Part shown: in pieces, positions 32,842 through 46,000 of the stretch | How positions within the stretch are numbered: position 1 is the first letter of the stretch | How the letters are laid out: each line of letters starts with the position of its first letter | Source of the DNA: Platynereis dumerilii | Lineage: Eukaryota; Annelida; Polychaeta; Phyllodocida; Nereididae | Assembly: GCA_026936325.1 (NCBI GenBank) | Contig: JAPTHN010000001.1 | Location: 95,929,859 to 95,993,858 of the forward strand | Direction: 5' to 3' | Length of the DNA: 64,000 nt | The notes under the pieces: model-generated | Seen by the model: only the letters and a program-made list of their open reading frames with translations | Told to the model about the DNA's origin: nothing | Databases searched by the model: none | Made by a program: the position numbers and the translations under genes

Positions 32842-33044
32842 CAGGGGCGGCGGAGCTGGGGGTGGGGCACTGGGGGCACGTGCCCACGAAAGTGTATCAA
32901 TATACTTCCGTGCACGTGCCCCCCCCCACTTTCGGTTCCAAAAATACATAAAATGCACCCTTTTCTCCTTGAAATTGCCGTAGACAAGGTGCCCCGGAGC
33001 CCAGTGCCCCCCCCCCCACTTTTCGAAGCGTTCCGCCACCTCTG
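32842..33044. mobile_element. 203-bp hAT-type MITE
   Basis: Starts CAGGGGCGGCGGAGC and ends with the inverted GCGTTCCGCCACCTCTG. It is flanked by a perfect 8-bp duplication TCTGAAGT (32834-32841 and 33045-33052), the hallmark of hAT insertion. Long C and G runs lie inside. Non-coding. Confidence 0.88.
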
Positions 33045-33052
33045 TCTGAAGT

Positions 33053-34631
33053 GCTGATAAATAAAAGGAGTAGCCTTCAGTTTTATAGCACTAGATAACT
33101 CCAGATTGAAGTAGGACTTTGCTGTACTGAGCTATTATAGACCCATAAGGCCATATCTAGAAACAGCCTGTTATCTGATGATTCAGATTAGTTGATAATG
33201 CAAACAACAGGAATGCGGACATTGCCATAGTAAAAGTGAAGTTAAAAAACATTCTGTCAAGATCATGGATCTAGATAATCATGGTTTAACAAACTGCTCC
33301 ACACATATTAAAGTTTAAATTGTAGTTTATTGTGAGATCTTCGTTGCCACGAAGTTCATATGACAGAGTCCCAGGGATGTGAGATTGAGAATATTAATAA
33401 TAAATAGCAAGAGATGGCAGCTTTCTTTTGCTAATTTTGCTGTTTAAAATGGAGGGTTTCCTGCCTCTTGGTTGCTCATAGAATCTCTATTATAAATGCC
33501 AGCTCCTTGTGTAATTTGTTCCATTTCAAATATAAAACATATAGTATAATTATGTTTAGTCCTATCTCATCCTCCTGCACATGATCTTGGTCCAAAGTTT
33601 GATTCTGGCTTTCGCTTTCTGAAAGCTGATATTGGTTCATTTCTTCATAATCATGATACTAGAGCCCTGTGAGTGATTAAAATACAGGGCCATCAATTCT
33701 TTCAAATGATGACAATTAGTGATACTGCCAAAGGATGCTGCTGAACATGTAACATGTATACTTAAAATAATGTTAAAGGTTGTTCAGTTTCGTTTTGACT
33801 GCTCATTTTCAATCAATTTGTTTTCTTGAGTGGCTGTAGCCCATGCAGAATGTCCTCTAGCATACTTCACAGTCGATTAACTTTGGTCATCAATAACGAT
33901 TGAAGTACCTCTCTGTATCTACTATGTCGTATTGATCTCATTGATTGTTGCTATTCTGTCACCTGGATGGCTAATCAGTGTTAATCAGTGTCATTTTGCT
34001 TGGTTTTTCATACTGATAACTGACACCCTTTGATGACATGGATATGGATACTTCAAATAGATGATGGAGCAATGATCTGCTGATGGTGCAAGGACACGAT
34101 GGTATAATTTTAAGCCATTGATGCTTTATCCATATGTTATCTGTAGATTCAGTATTGTCTGATTAAAAGTGATAAGAGAATGAATGCCTGTTATCTCGAA
34201 AACTTTCTAATCTTCGTTCTAAATTTCTTTTTGCAAGTTCATAGCTCCTACTCAGCTGCTCAGCGGACAGTGAACATCTGTGTGACACATGCACTTAGCC
34301 AAACTGACAATTCAACAGTGTCCCAATGCCTCTTTTTATCAATGCCACTTATTGGATTTCAAATATTTGTTGACCTTTTTTTTCATTGTGTTAAACATAA
34401 GGAGATGTTTAGATGATGACTCTTGATCCCATGCAAATGGGAAGTGTTTTTAGCATGGTTGATGTATTTGTCATTCACCATTATAGAATGAGTGTAATTG
34501 TTATAAAACTTAATAATTGCATCTTATGTGGATGAAGGTGGTGGCAGCATGAGCGGCCAAACCTTCAATCAGCTGGTATTCGGATTACGGAAGATGTGAA
34601 GATCTGTAAATTTGTACATGTGTATATCAGT
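33053..34631. other. intergenic, nothing recognised
   Basis: No supported gene or repeat structure. Confidence 0.45.
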
Positions 34632-35110
34632 CTAGGAAATTACCATCACATGATGACAATTGCAATTCCAGCTAAGTCCTGGCCCTGACAGGATGATTGA
34701 GTGTGTGGGGCTGATCAGTTGGGTATCAGAATAAAGTCTGATCTCAGTGCAGCCATCCTCATCACACAGCAGCATGTCAGTAGTGAGACTTAATTCCATC
34801 CAATTTTGCGAAATACTGCAAAGTCATCAGCAGCTGATGACAATTTCTTAATTTCACTGGAGCCTTCGGGTTCTTTTCCCCATTATGTAATGTATAGGCC
34901 TGCCAAAATTTATAGAGTTAGTTGATACTGTGATACAACTTTATACCAAGTTTGGAAGTGATAGTTGCAGTAGTTCTATTTAAATAGCCAGTCAAAGATC
35001 ATTTTGAGCACCACCAAAGTCATGACTGGGCCATGACACTTGGATAGTGTCATGGGAGGGTGATGACAGAGCTTGGCTGAGTGTCATGTGGGGCTGAGGA
35101 CATTGGTTGT
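34632..35110. repeat. dispersed repeat, copy 1 (middle segment in forward orientation)
   Basis: The left arm contains CAGCTAAGTCCTGGCCCTGA. The middle is 34693-34873. The right arm begins TTTTCCCCATTATGTAATG and runs through AAAGTCATGACTGGGCCATG. Both arms match 41136-41612 in the same orientation, but the middle matches it as the reverse complement. The minus-strand ORF here (34992-35303) is part of the repeat and not recognised as a gene. Confidence 0.85.
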
Positions 35111-36744
35111 CATCAGCTGGTGATAATTTCCCTGACTGTATATAGGACTTCACCACCTCACCATGCATCACAGAAGAATCGGAAAAAGATCTGAATATAG
35201 AGGCGATATCGCCTGCTTTCAGAAAAGACATTACATTACATTTAAGTGGTAAATGCTGGTTTTGGAAATCTATGAATTGCTCATTCCCAAATTCCCAAAA
35301 CACACAGATTTAGTAGGAATATAAACATATATAAAGCACTGTCTTTGGGTTTTGTATAATTTTCGGAGCTTGACAATGTTGCCGTTCTCCTTGGATACAA
35401 TTTGAGGGTTGAGTTGAAACTCTGCATTTTAAAATATTGTTGATATCTTAGCATGTGATTTGGGATTCCGAAAGTATGCTATTGTATTATTTATTTATAC
35501 ACCTAAGTATGTGTACATGCTGGAGTCAGTCACCCATGTGTTGTACATAATCAATTCATGATAACGTGCAAGGTTTAGGTGAGCTATTGATTTGGAAATG
35601 TGGACTTCAGCATCTCAAGGTCTCTTATCTGGGGTATATTGGTTGATGTTACCCTTGTTAGTTTTATAGTTTATCTGTTCTTTTGTCTTTACACTGCTCA
35701 CTGTACAGTGTGCACTTATTCTGTTGCTGAGCTCCCCGTGCCACCATCCTTCATGGATTTTGACTCTGTTGGGAATTTCTCATCCCTGACTTCAGGAGCT
35801 ATGGATAGCATGGAGAAAGCAGCAGGTTGGTCAAATGATACTTTTGATAGTGTTTGTATTTCAACTAAGTTCATCTTGCCAAATAGGAAGAGGAATGTGG
35901 TTATTAATTTGTTAATTTTATCAGGATGTGAGGCTTTTTTGGTCGAACTTTGATTGTTAACTTGGATAATTACATTTTTAACTTCCTGAAATGTTAGTTA
36001 ACCACAGGGTTTATAGTTTAATTTCCATATTAAACATGTTAAATGTTGGTGTTTTTGCATTATTTTGTTACAAAATCATAATGTATCAATTATTATACAT
36101 TAAAGTCACATGGTTTGTTTTGAGTAAAAAAAGTATTGAAATAACTTTGGTATACTATGTTTCACCTGCAGCTTTCATTGACCTCATATCAATTACTAGA
36201 AGCATTGCAAAATAAGAGTACTTAGGGCTGCTATATCATAACCAGCTGATAACAAGTTTAGTGCATGTTGTACACTGTATAACCAAAGGTCACCATGACA
36301 TATCAATGTTTAATATGTATGATTTATAACTTTGGAAAGCATGCATTTGCGATTTATATAAAGGGGGTGTTTTAAAAAATATGCAGCCAGTTATGGTCAT
36401 TTAAATAAGTCAATAAGACCATATTTTATTTTTGGAAAAAAAGGCTTTGCACTGTATTATCCCGGTCAGTCTTTTTGCAGTCAATATATGCCCACCTGTG
36501 AAGGTTGCCTCTGAATAATGACAATTTCAACTCTTAGCAAACAATTGTAAGTTGATGAATTGGGCTTTTTATTGCTTTTTTCAATACGGTCATTTTGCAA
36601 ATTGAGATAGAATAATTTAAGGTACTGACTAGTGTTTTATCAATGTCTGCGTATCTACAATCAAAGATTCTAAGGTATTGGGTCTCCCAATTAATCTTGA
36701 CATATCTATAAGCCATCAATTTGTCGTTCATATGAGACCATGAA
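35111..36744. other. intergenic, nothing firm
   Basis: A 117-codon ORF (35600-35953) has no recognisable domain. No repeat structure seen. Confidence 0.45.
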
Positions 36745-36905
36745 CCGGCAGCCCCTTGTATCAGTGTCTGTGCTGGGCAAGTAAAAGTTCCCTCTCATGG
36801 GTAAAAGCGTAACTTGTTGAAGACTCCCATTGTTCCTCGTGAGTGCCCAGAACTGGTCTTAAGAGGGGTGCACTTATATCTATCTGTATATGTATCTCTC
36901 TATCT
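36745..36905 (+). mobile_element. SINE family B, 3' fragment
   Basis: Shares CGGCAGCCCCTTGTATCAGTG and the GGCAAGTAAAAGTTCCC segment with the family B body, followed by a TATC-like tail. The tRNA-like head is missing. Confidence 0.65.
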
Positions 36906-38029
36906 TTGATTTATTCATTACACAAAATTGACGATAAGCAAATAGTAATAATGCAAATTTGTAAAGCTCTTTAAAATGTCAATTTTGCTTCCTGATTATT
37001 AGTCTTTGACTGTGAGTTTGTGAAAAGACACACCTGCACTGGTACAGTGTACATAATGTGTAACCGGGCCATAGATTTCAGTAAATTTCTTTCTCTTATT
37101 GCAAAAACAATTTTTGTCTTGTTTCTCTGCTTATGTTATAAAAGAAATACTCTGTTAAGAGTCCAAGAATATATTTGTCGCAACACGTATGAACTATATG
37201 ATACAACATTGCAACTGCGACAAGTGGCACCATGTCCATGTGAAATGTAGGCCATAGTGACAATTTCACTTTTATTCCACTCCCTCTTACTTGTTTAAGA
37301 GGGAACTGATAACTGACTTGTGTCATTGTCTTTGGAGGGATATAAACAGAGAAAAATATGTATAAATAAATGTATAGTTTATAAGTTTAGACGCTCCTTT
37401 AATTCTTTTGTTCTAAATGTAATGTGATGTTTAATATGTAGGCGTTGACTGATGTTGAGTGTTTGCATGATTTAGGTTAAACTTGAACAGTCTGGTTATT
37501 AGCGTTGGGTGTATAAAGTACATACGCGATGTTTCCACCTTTTGCAAGCGGCAACTTGTTAATTTATTGCCTGTGTCTTCACACATTTTACTTGTTGGTA
37601 ATGTTGATCTTCTTGAATCCTAAGTTTTAAACAGTCAATCGTCGGCAGATATTTACCAATAATTTATTATCTGTGATTTGTATGAAATAAACTTGCATTT
37701 GCAATGAAGTTCTGTATAGTTGATTCACTAGTGTGATTAAATTCTGGCTGTTAAGAACAAGATTAGAAGTAATAGTGAGTGAATTTTATTGCAAGGTGAA
37801 AATTCATGGCCCATGACCATTGATCAGGATCTGATGATGTGCTGTTTGCAAACAACGATGGCCTGATATATATATGCTGGTACTTCCTGATCACTGATTT
37901 TGTCATTGTGAAATTTAGACTCTGTTCATGTTATATCTTAAGTTACAGATCAGAGAACTTTGCCAGGTCATAATTAAAGACAGCTTTTCCATTATTGCAA
38001 GTTTAAGCTGGTCAAAACCTTGCTTAGGG
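36906..38029. other. intergenic, nothing recognised
   Basis: AT-rich, no supported gene or repeat. Confidence 0.45.
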
Positions 38030-38242
38030 ACTAGGGAGAGGGTTTAACTCAGTTTGTAATACCAGGTACTATGAGCTTCCAATCGCTGTGTCCCATGTTT
38101 TATTCCAGCTCTGGTGGGGTCAACTGAAGTGGACCTGTGTTTCTATCGCCCTCCTCTTTGCCTCATTGCTGAGTCTTCTTCTAATTAGCCTACCAAGAGT
38201 GAATATATATATACAAGACCTAAAGCCTCACTTATCTATCTG
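38030..38242 (+). mobile_element. SINE family A, diverged copy
   Basis: Contains the diagnostic body segment TCTAATTAGCCTACCAAGAG, a diverged head (AGGGAGAGGGTTTAACTCAG) and an ATCTATC tail. Confidence 0.65.
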
Positions 38243-39484
38243 TCATCATGTATTGTGCGAGTTTATGTTGATGAAATGTTGAACTGTTTAGTATTGGCAT
38301 CAAGCCATTATCAGATGCTAATGTATGTGTATCAGCTCATTGCTCATGGTATGGGACTTTTTAAAGCCTCTTTGTATTTGGTTTTTGCTTCATGTTTGGC
38401 TGTCTAGATTTTCCTTTATTCACTGCCAGAATATACCCCCAATAGTCCCCCATGTTCTCTCACGAGTCTCTCACCTGATGTCTGTAATCTATGTCGCCTG
38501 GCCAGCTGATATAATGTGATATCAAGTTTAAAGTTGTGTTATCTTCAGTGAAAGTTTCAATTTATACAACTGCATTATTATACTGATCATGCTGATATAG
38601 TTACTAGTTGGGCAATCTAATGCGTTTGCAGATTCATATTTATATTAAGTAAATAGTTGTAGTATATATGGCCAGTTGATAAACAGATGAAGTGATATTA
38701 ATTTAAAAGTTGAATTTGCGTTGTTCAGAATTTTACGGTATGCTCATCAACCTCACCCAGATATCTGGGGCATATCAATATCATTAGAGCATTGATAAAC
38801 ACAAATGATAATTGATCAAGCTTCAGCTACTGCTCTAGTATTGACTCTGTTGAGTTGGGAATGCAATTTGAGATTAAATCATTCATCACTCCCTCGGCCC
38901 TCCCACTCATGTACTCTGCTGTTCATGCTACTGCACATGTTTGCTAGTTCCCTGTATTCTCTGTTCTGTGGCACAGGTCTGAAGACTCATTGTTTTACTA
39001 TGATGGTTATTAGATTGACATTGATAGATTTAAATGTCTCTAATCACGTGATGGGGGTTGAATAATTTTGTTGGAGCTGTATAGTTCTACATGAGGGAGT
39101 GTCATGTGACAGGAGGAAATCTAATATTAGTGTAAGGAGCAGCCCAGATAATTGTGCTAATATGACAATTAACACAGGTTTTAAAAATAGGATATTTTTG
39201 TATGCATGTAGCTATAGATATGGTTATCCCAATTAAGTGATTATGGTCAGTTAAAGTTCAGATTTATGTGACTACATAATTATGATACTATTATAGTTAC
39301 TAGTTGGGAAATCTAATTTGCTTGCAGATATATCACTGAAATTTAGTGTTTTGGATGCTAGATTTAAGTAGAAACATTATTAGAAACTTTTTGCAGTGAC
39401 AAGATCTTCCTGAAATTACCTGCAAGTGCTAGAGATCTAGATGCAATGCTGGATAATTTACGCTGCAAATTCTCAAAAGATTTT

Positions 39485-39676
39485 GGGGAGAGGGTTGGTC
39501 TAGTGGTAGCATGCTAGACTGCCAATCTGATCTAGGGTTCGAATCCAGCTCTTGCTGGTTCATCTGGGCCTATGTGGGACTGCTGTTTCAATCATCCCTC
39601 GCCTCATTTCTGTGTCCTCCAGTCTTAATTAGCCTACCAAGTGCATAAATACAGGATATAAATCATCCAGCCATCT
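39485..39676 (+). mobile_element. tRNA-derived SINE, family A, near full length
   Basis: A box TTGGTCTAGTGGTAGC and B box GGGTTCGAATCC in the head; body with CTTAATTAGCCTACCAAGTG and CATAAATACAGGATATAAA; a tail of ATCC/ATCT units. Not a functional tRNA: the acceptor stem is absent and the sequence continues into the SINE body. Confidence 0.85.
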
Positions 39677-39894
39677 CAAAAGATTTGATGGATATTGAGC
39701 TGTGCTCTGGTGATGTTGAGAAAGTTGGTTGTAGACTCCAAAGTCGTCTTTCTTCACTTTAGAAGTTCTACCCCTGTGGAGGACCTTTTTCCCAGAAACT
39801 TGGTAAAACCTGTATTTTGGAATTTGCAGACTCTTATCAGCTACATTGAAGCGCTGGCCTGGTGAACTTGACTTAGGTTGAACACCATTGGAAA

Positions 39895-40010
39895 GCAGTT
39901 TTAATCATCCTTCATCGCGTTGCTGTGTCCTCCTTGTGTCCCAATTAGCCTTCCAAGAGTCCAATTGCACATAAATGTGACTTATGAATGTTGCGATAAT
40001 CCATCAGCTG
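39895..40010 (+). mobile_element. SINE family A, 3' fragment
   Basis: Contains AATCATCCTTCATCGCGTTG and CCCAATTAGCCTTCCAAGAG, matching the family A body. Confidence 0.6.
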
Positions 40011-40214
40011 CATTGACTTTCTGGAAAACAGCAATATAACTTTGCTGTATTTGACCCAGTTATCTGGAATTCAATATGACTTGTGTTTGCTTCAATCTCA
40101 ATAAATTGTCAATTCCCAATTTGCCATTCTTGGAAATTGAATGCTTTCATTGTCGTAAAATGTTGAGATTACTTTCTCTTGCTCATTTGGTGTGTGCTAC
40201 TGATTTTTAATGGA

Positions 40215-40230
40215 GGTGTGTTAACACACC
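40215..40230. repeat. 16-bp perfect palindrome
   Basis: GGTGTGTTAACACACC, in otherwise unannotated DNA. Confidence 0.8.
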
Positions 40231-40738
40231 GCCATTTATGTAGTTGGGTGAGAAACGGGGCTAAGAGAGTGGGTGAGAGAGGCAAACTTTAGGCGGGAAA
40301 TTCGAAATAGGAGAAGAAAATCTGAAATAACTCTTTGCACGTTTTAAATTTTCTCCAAATTGCTAAATTCAGCATAACTAGAGATGCAGGCCTGTTATAT
40401 GAGCTTATTTGTGTTGACCTGAAGTAATTCTAAGTACTCCTTTTATCAGTTTTTTTGTTTGGTGTTTGCTTGTTTGCTGTTTACATGTTTGCCTTCCACC
40501 ATTTTGAAAATAATGTGTATTGTGTTTTGGGTATGCAAATGAGCTGTCCACCATCTTGAAAATTATGTGTATTGTGTTTTGTGTATGCAAATGAGCTGAC
40601 CTGGTGACATTAAGATGTGTATTGGTTGGTTTTCTGACCTGGAAATTGATGTCATCATAATAATAGGTCACAAGAGATGAGATTTCAGTAGTTATATGAA
40701 TATACAACTAGGGCTATTTCAGTCAGATATATGGATGG

Positions 40739-40745
40739 GTAAATT

Positions 40746-40816
<71 letters not shown>

Positions 40817-40890
40817 GGATGGATGGATGGATGGATGGATAGATAGATAGATAGATAGGTAGATAGATAGATAGATATATAGATAGACAA
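40739..40890. repeat. GATA/GATG microsatellite
   Basis: An uninterrupted run of GATA units broken once by five to six GATG units (about 40815-40838). Confidence 0.95.
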
Positions 40891-41135
40891 GGGTGGATTT
40901 CATGAATACATTTTAGGTATTGGATAGATATAATTGCATCAATTAGATGGATAGATTATATAGATCAAATAGATGGAATTCACAGACTAGTAAGATTACA
41001 CAGATCTATCACAAGGGTTTAGTAAGCCACGCAATAGGTTGCAATTTGGTACTTGAAATAATTTATTCCATGATCCAAAATTTCCTGTTAGGGTCAGCTA
41101 AGTTGTAGCACACTGGGCTGCAGTCTCACTGTCTG

Positions 41136-41612
41136 GGAAATCACTGTCATATGAGGACAATTGCAATTTCAGCTAAGTCCTGGCCCTGACAGGAACCCGA
41201 AGGCTCCAGAGAAAGTAGGGAACTGTCATCAGGTGCTGATGACTTTGCGCTACTTTACAAAATTGGATAGAATAAGTCCCGCTAATGTCATGCTGCTGTG
41301 TGATGAGGATAGCTGCACAGAGATCAGACTTACTTCTGATAACCAGCTGACCAACCCCACAGGCCCGCCCACTCAATCATCTTTTCCTAATTATGTAATG
41401 GATAGGTTTGCCAAAATTTATAGAATAGTTGATAATGTGATATGACGTTATGCCAAGTTTGGAAGTGATAGAAGCAGCAGTTATTTTTAAAGAGCATGTC
41501 AAAGATGATTTTGAGCATTGCCAAAGTCATGACTGGGCCATGACACTTTGAGAGGGTCATGGGAGGGTGATGACAGTGCTAAGGTGAGTGTCATGTGGGG
41601 CTGAAGACATTG
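41136..41612. repeat. dispersed repeat, copy 2 (middle segment inverted)
   Basis: Left arm up to 41193 and right arm from 41381 match copy 1 at 34632-35110 in direct orientation. The middle (41194-41380) starts AACCCGAAGGCTCCAG and ends ACTCAATCAT, the reverse complement of the copy 1 middle. Arms and middle show similar divergence. Confidence 0.85.
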
Positions 41613-41639
41613 CTCGTCTTGGCCTGATTAACGCTCTCG

Positions 41640-41762
41640 CCAGGTCACCTAGGACAGCAGTTTCAATCGTCCTTTGCCTCATTGCTATCTCTTCCTCATG
41701 TCCTAATTAGCTTACAATGTAAATAAATACAGGGTGTATAGCCCCAATCATCTATCCATCTT
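41640..41762 (+). mobile_element. SINE family A, 3' fragment
   Basis: Matches the family body (TTTCAATCGTCCTTTGCCTC, GTCCTAATTAGCTTACAATG) with an ATCTATCCATCT tail. It directly follows the end of repeat copy 2. Confidence 0.7.
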
Positions 41763-42000
41763 TCCAAAATATCCATGCCAATCCGACATGACATTTCACC
41801 TCATTTCTGCTCTTTTCAAAGTCTGGATTGATAGATTTTATTGATCCAGTTGGTCAATTTGACAGTCTATAAATATAAGTTAGCTGGCAGTGGTAGGAGG
41901 ATTGACAGGTGTATAGACATGTTAGTGAATAAGTAAGATCTTTATTGACATGATAGTAGGGAACTAAGCAGGTCTTAAGATAAATATAGGGAGTTTCCGT

Positions 42001-42357
42001 GGCAGCTGGGTGGCCAAGAGTTGTCAGTCCAAAATCCTGATATTCTTTGCATGCCTCAGTTCAAACCTGGGGCAGCATATTTAGAATATTTTCAGTGGAA
42101 TTTCAAGATCAAAATCCCAGATGGGTATCATTCAGATGAGATGTTAAATTGGTGCCTCTTTGATCTTTTTCAAATAGGGTTAATGTGCTACATGTAGAGG
42201 ACTCGTGTTCTATCTCCCATTGATGAACCACTGTAAGCAACCACTGCTCTTAAAGGGCAGCACTTGTGCATATCAGTCATATCTATCTGCTAATTTATCT
42301 ATATCTATCTATCTGTCTATATATCTAATTATCTATGTCTATATATCTATATCTATC
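42001..42357 (+). mobile_element. SINE family B, diverged near full-length copy
   Basis: Head GGCAGCTGGGTGGCCAAGAG with a degraded B box (AGTTCAAACCTGG); body AAAATCCCAGATGGGTATCA and GATGAGATGTTAAATTGG; tail of TATC/TATA units. Confidence 0.7.
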
Positions 42358-42701
42358 GGAATAGTTTTAGCAGCACAGGACAAATCATCTGCTGGATTCA
42401 TGGTGTGTGAACTTAGGACACAACACCACCTCCATTTTGAACCCCTGGGTTCTTGTACTGGAGTTTTTGCTCGTCCCAGGTAATTGTACGGAAGTCTGAC
42501 AGACTGAAATCCATTGCTTCACTTCAATGTTCATATTTCAGGCAATTTGCAGATGTGTTCATGTTTCTCTTCATTTCACATCCTATTATGATCATATCAA
42601 AAGTTTGCTAGGAAGTTCGGAACTGATTCAGATTGCAGTTCTTGAAACTTCTGAATCTTTTGATTTTAGTGTGACTGAAACATCCATTTATTGTTTATCA
42701 G

Positions 42702-42895
42702 AGGGAAGGGAGAGAAGGTTAACTTAGCACACTTGACTTTCAATTGCTGGGTCCCTGGTTCGAATCCAGCTGTGGCTGGTTCACCTGCGCTAATACATGT
42801 TATATTGGGCAGCTTTTTCAATCATCCTTTGCCTTATTGCCCCCCCCCCCCCAGGTGCATAAATATTGGATATATAGCTTTAAACCCATCTATTG
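42702..42895 (+). mobile_element. SINE family A copy upstream of TLCD4 coding exon 1
   Basis: B box GGTTCGAATCCAGC and body TTCAATCATCCTTTGCC, interrupted by a C-run at 42841-42852, then GTGCATAAATATTGG and CCCATCT. It lies about 100 bp before the TLCD4 splice acceptor. Confidence 0.7.
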
Positions 42896-43003
42896 ATGTT
42901 ATCTATCAGAAAATTTGATTGATTAAAAATAAATTTTAACTTGTAAACATGTACTAATTGTTACTTTTTTTCTCTCTCTTCTTCTGCAGCCGAGGGCCTC
43001 AGG

Positions 43004-46000
43004 ATGGACACGAGTTACTACCCGATCACGGCCCTAAGTTGTTTGACATTTCTGTTTTCCTACAAATACATCAGTCCATTCTTCTCAAGTTACTTCTGTC
43101 CCGGCTACAACAACCTCTCCAAAATCAAACAGGTGGAATGGCACACAAGGTGAGATGACCATGATTAGATATCGTTGTATTGAATTTACTAAAGTAAATG
43201 CTTGCAAAGCTGTATAGCAGCTGCATAGTACTACATTGTAGCTATTACTGCTAATCGTTGTAACTTCGTGCAGTTAGAGAACTTTTAATGATATTGCGAT
43301 TCTAGGGTATCATTTTCCACCTTGCTGTATACATGTGTACAATAGGATAGCATTTTCCTTTGGTCTGATTATTGGTTCATGAACATTCCCAAGTTTGGAT
43401 TGTTTCTCGGCTAGCAGATTGAACATAATAACTGGTAAGCGTATGCTGTACATAGTGTCCTCATTAAGCTACTGCTGTATACCGATATGGCATACTTGTT
43501 AAAACTGCTATGAGAATCCCAAGAAATTGTAAATACTCCATGAAGAAATTGTAAATTGTCAATTGATGTTAGTGATGAAGAATATAGTTATAGGCAATAG
43601 GAGGAGAGTTGGTCTAGTGGTAGCTTGCTAGGCTGCCAATTGCTGGGTCCAGGGTTCGAATCCAGCTCTTGCAGTAACTTGATAGATTATCTTGTGATGA
43701 GGTGTAAATGATGATGAGCCCAACTGTAGTTACTGTGCAGTATTATCAACTGCAGGCATATCAAGCATACAGTGTATTGTATAATGAAATTCATTACACA
43801 TCTCTTTAATCATGTTAATACGGAAGAGTGCTTGTGCTAATTTGTCAATTTAGGTCTCAGTATTCAACATGGAAGATGTATTGATCGGTATTTCAACATT
43901 CTTACGTTTTTTGCACCAGTGCAATCATGTTATTATGTGATGGAAATTGCCATTGATTTAACCTTTAAATGTTCAAAATAGTGTAGTGGAAGATTATACG
44001 GAATTTTTCATTTTATCCCTCAGAGGATAATTACATGTACCTTTTGGGCATCGATCTTTGTAATTGGCATGCCTGAGGGGGACAGGCTTGTCATGCTTAT
44101 TATCAGGTGTGACACTGCAACATTGACATTGAACTATTTTCTAGAAATGGTAGTCCTTGAATTTGTTGGTTCAGTGCACATGTTAACTTAAGCGGCATTC
44201 CTTTAATTTCATTGCTGTGGTGTTCAAACCTGGTAGAAAATTATATTCAATGGTTGCCAAGCCAAAGCAATTTTCATAATCACAGCAAAGGTTTCAGTTT
44301 TGTTTCGAGTATTTTGTACAGACTATTTTAAAACTAACTATTGTTTTAAATTTCATCTCTAATTATTTGCTGTAAAAAGATGTCAAATTTAAATATTGAC
44401 CCTTAATTTTGATTTAACCTCAGTGAGCTCTCATCACTGATGGGTATATCTGTGCAGCTGTTGGAAAAAAACATATGAGAAATAGTTTAACTGTGTTTGC
44501 AAAAAAAAAGCATTTGATCAATATCTGTACTGTAATACACTGTTTACTGGATATTTATTGATCAGTATTGTATTTCAACTCATAAATTTGCAGTCTAGCC
44601 AGATTATTGTAGTACATGTACTATGATGTACACACCTAAAATTTTGACACATTTTGAGTCATTTGACTGATTTATTTGTTGTATACATTGATGAACATAA
44701 AATTTACAAAATCAGGAGACTGCAGAACGAACTGATGAATAGTTTTCAATGTACAATGTACATGATGTAAATGATCTATTTGAGCATGTTGAGCACTACA
44801 AAGTTTGTCCATTTGATTGCCTAAGATTGATTTTGCCTGAACCTTTCTTTTCTCCTCTTTCAGAACAAATTCCAGTGCACATTCTCTGTTTACGGGAACC
44901 CTGTGCCTCTATATTCTGATGTATGATACTGCTATTCAAGAAGATCCAGTCAGGTTGGTACTTACTAAATCCATCCCCGTATTGATATGCGAAAGAGGTT
45001 GGGTACATATTGTTCTGTATTTAAGTTTAATTTAAATGTGTTAGGATGACTGTTACTGTTTAACAAAATTGCTCAGGTACTTTGTCTTTTACTTTAGAGT
45101 TCTGTTTGGGGGAGGGTTGGTCTAGTGATAACGTGCTGGGCTGCCAATCGCTGGGTCCAGGGTTCGAATCCAGCGCTTGCCGGGTCACCTGGGCCTATGT
45201 TGGACGGCTGTTTCAGTCATCCTTCACCTCATTGCCGTGTCCTCCCTCTGTCCTAATTAGCCTACCAAGTGCATAAATACAGGACGTAAAGCCCCAATCA
45301 TCCATCCATACTTTGAGTTCTGCGCATAATCATTCAGAAAAATACTCCTTCGTGTTGATATATATGTTTATGCTAATATTATTCTGAATATCTGTAAATT
45401 ATTTGCCGCTTCAACCTTGGTCAATGTTCAGCATTGATCTCTTCCGCTGACACAGGTTTATTGCTGGGACTTTATTATGCTGCGGAGACTGATCCATATG
45501 ATATGACATGTATATTGGTGTCTTGAATTCACCTGCTGGGATTTTGACAACAACAACATCACTGATGAAGATGGTGTGAGACCGTCAACAGTTAGGCCAC
45601 TTCAAAGTTCAAAATCAAATTTTTGTTGCAGGGGAAAGCACCAGTATTTATAAAAAAAGATTTAAAAACTTTCAACTTATGATGGCTCTATGATGATTAT
45701 AGGAAATATTAGTACCATGCACTGCTGCCAGAGAAGAGTTTTAGTAGAGTATTCTATCATTTCAAAAACGTATACACAGATACAGGTTGCCTTATTGTTC
45801 AGTGTATTGCTTTTGCTCCCTGGTGAATTATAAAGATGTAGAGTCTACTAATAAATATACTGCTAAGGCCATGCAAAGTAACATGTGTGCTCTTTCACAC
45901 TTGACTGCATCACTCCCAAGTAGCTTTTAGAGTTGATTGATTAATTTGATTTCATCCAATTAGTGAATTATCGATCAACCATGGTTCAATTAGCCCAGAA

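Noticed and set aside
34992-35303. 103-codon minus-strand ORF
   Set aside because: Lies across a dispersed repeat that recurs at 41136-41612 without the same open frame.
35600-35953. 117-codon plus-strand ORF, including a potential small exon at about 35803-35830 (ATGGATAGCATGGAGAAAGC) that would join TLCD4 exon 1 in frame
   Set aside because: No domain, and an in-frame join has a one-in-three chance; the TLCD4 start at 43004 already aligns with the human N-terminus.
39485-45180. tRNA-gene-like A and B boxes at 39490, 43605 and 45112
   Set aside because: No acceptor stem pairing, and at the full-length copies the sequence continues into a shared SINE body; these are SINE promoters, not tRNA genes.
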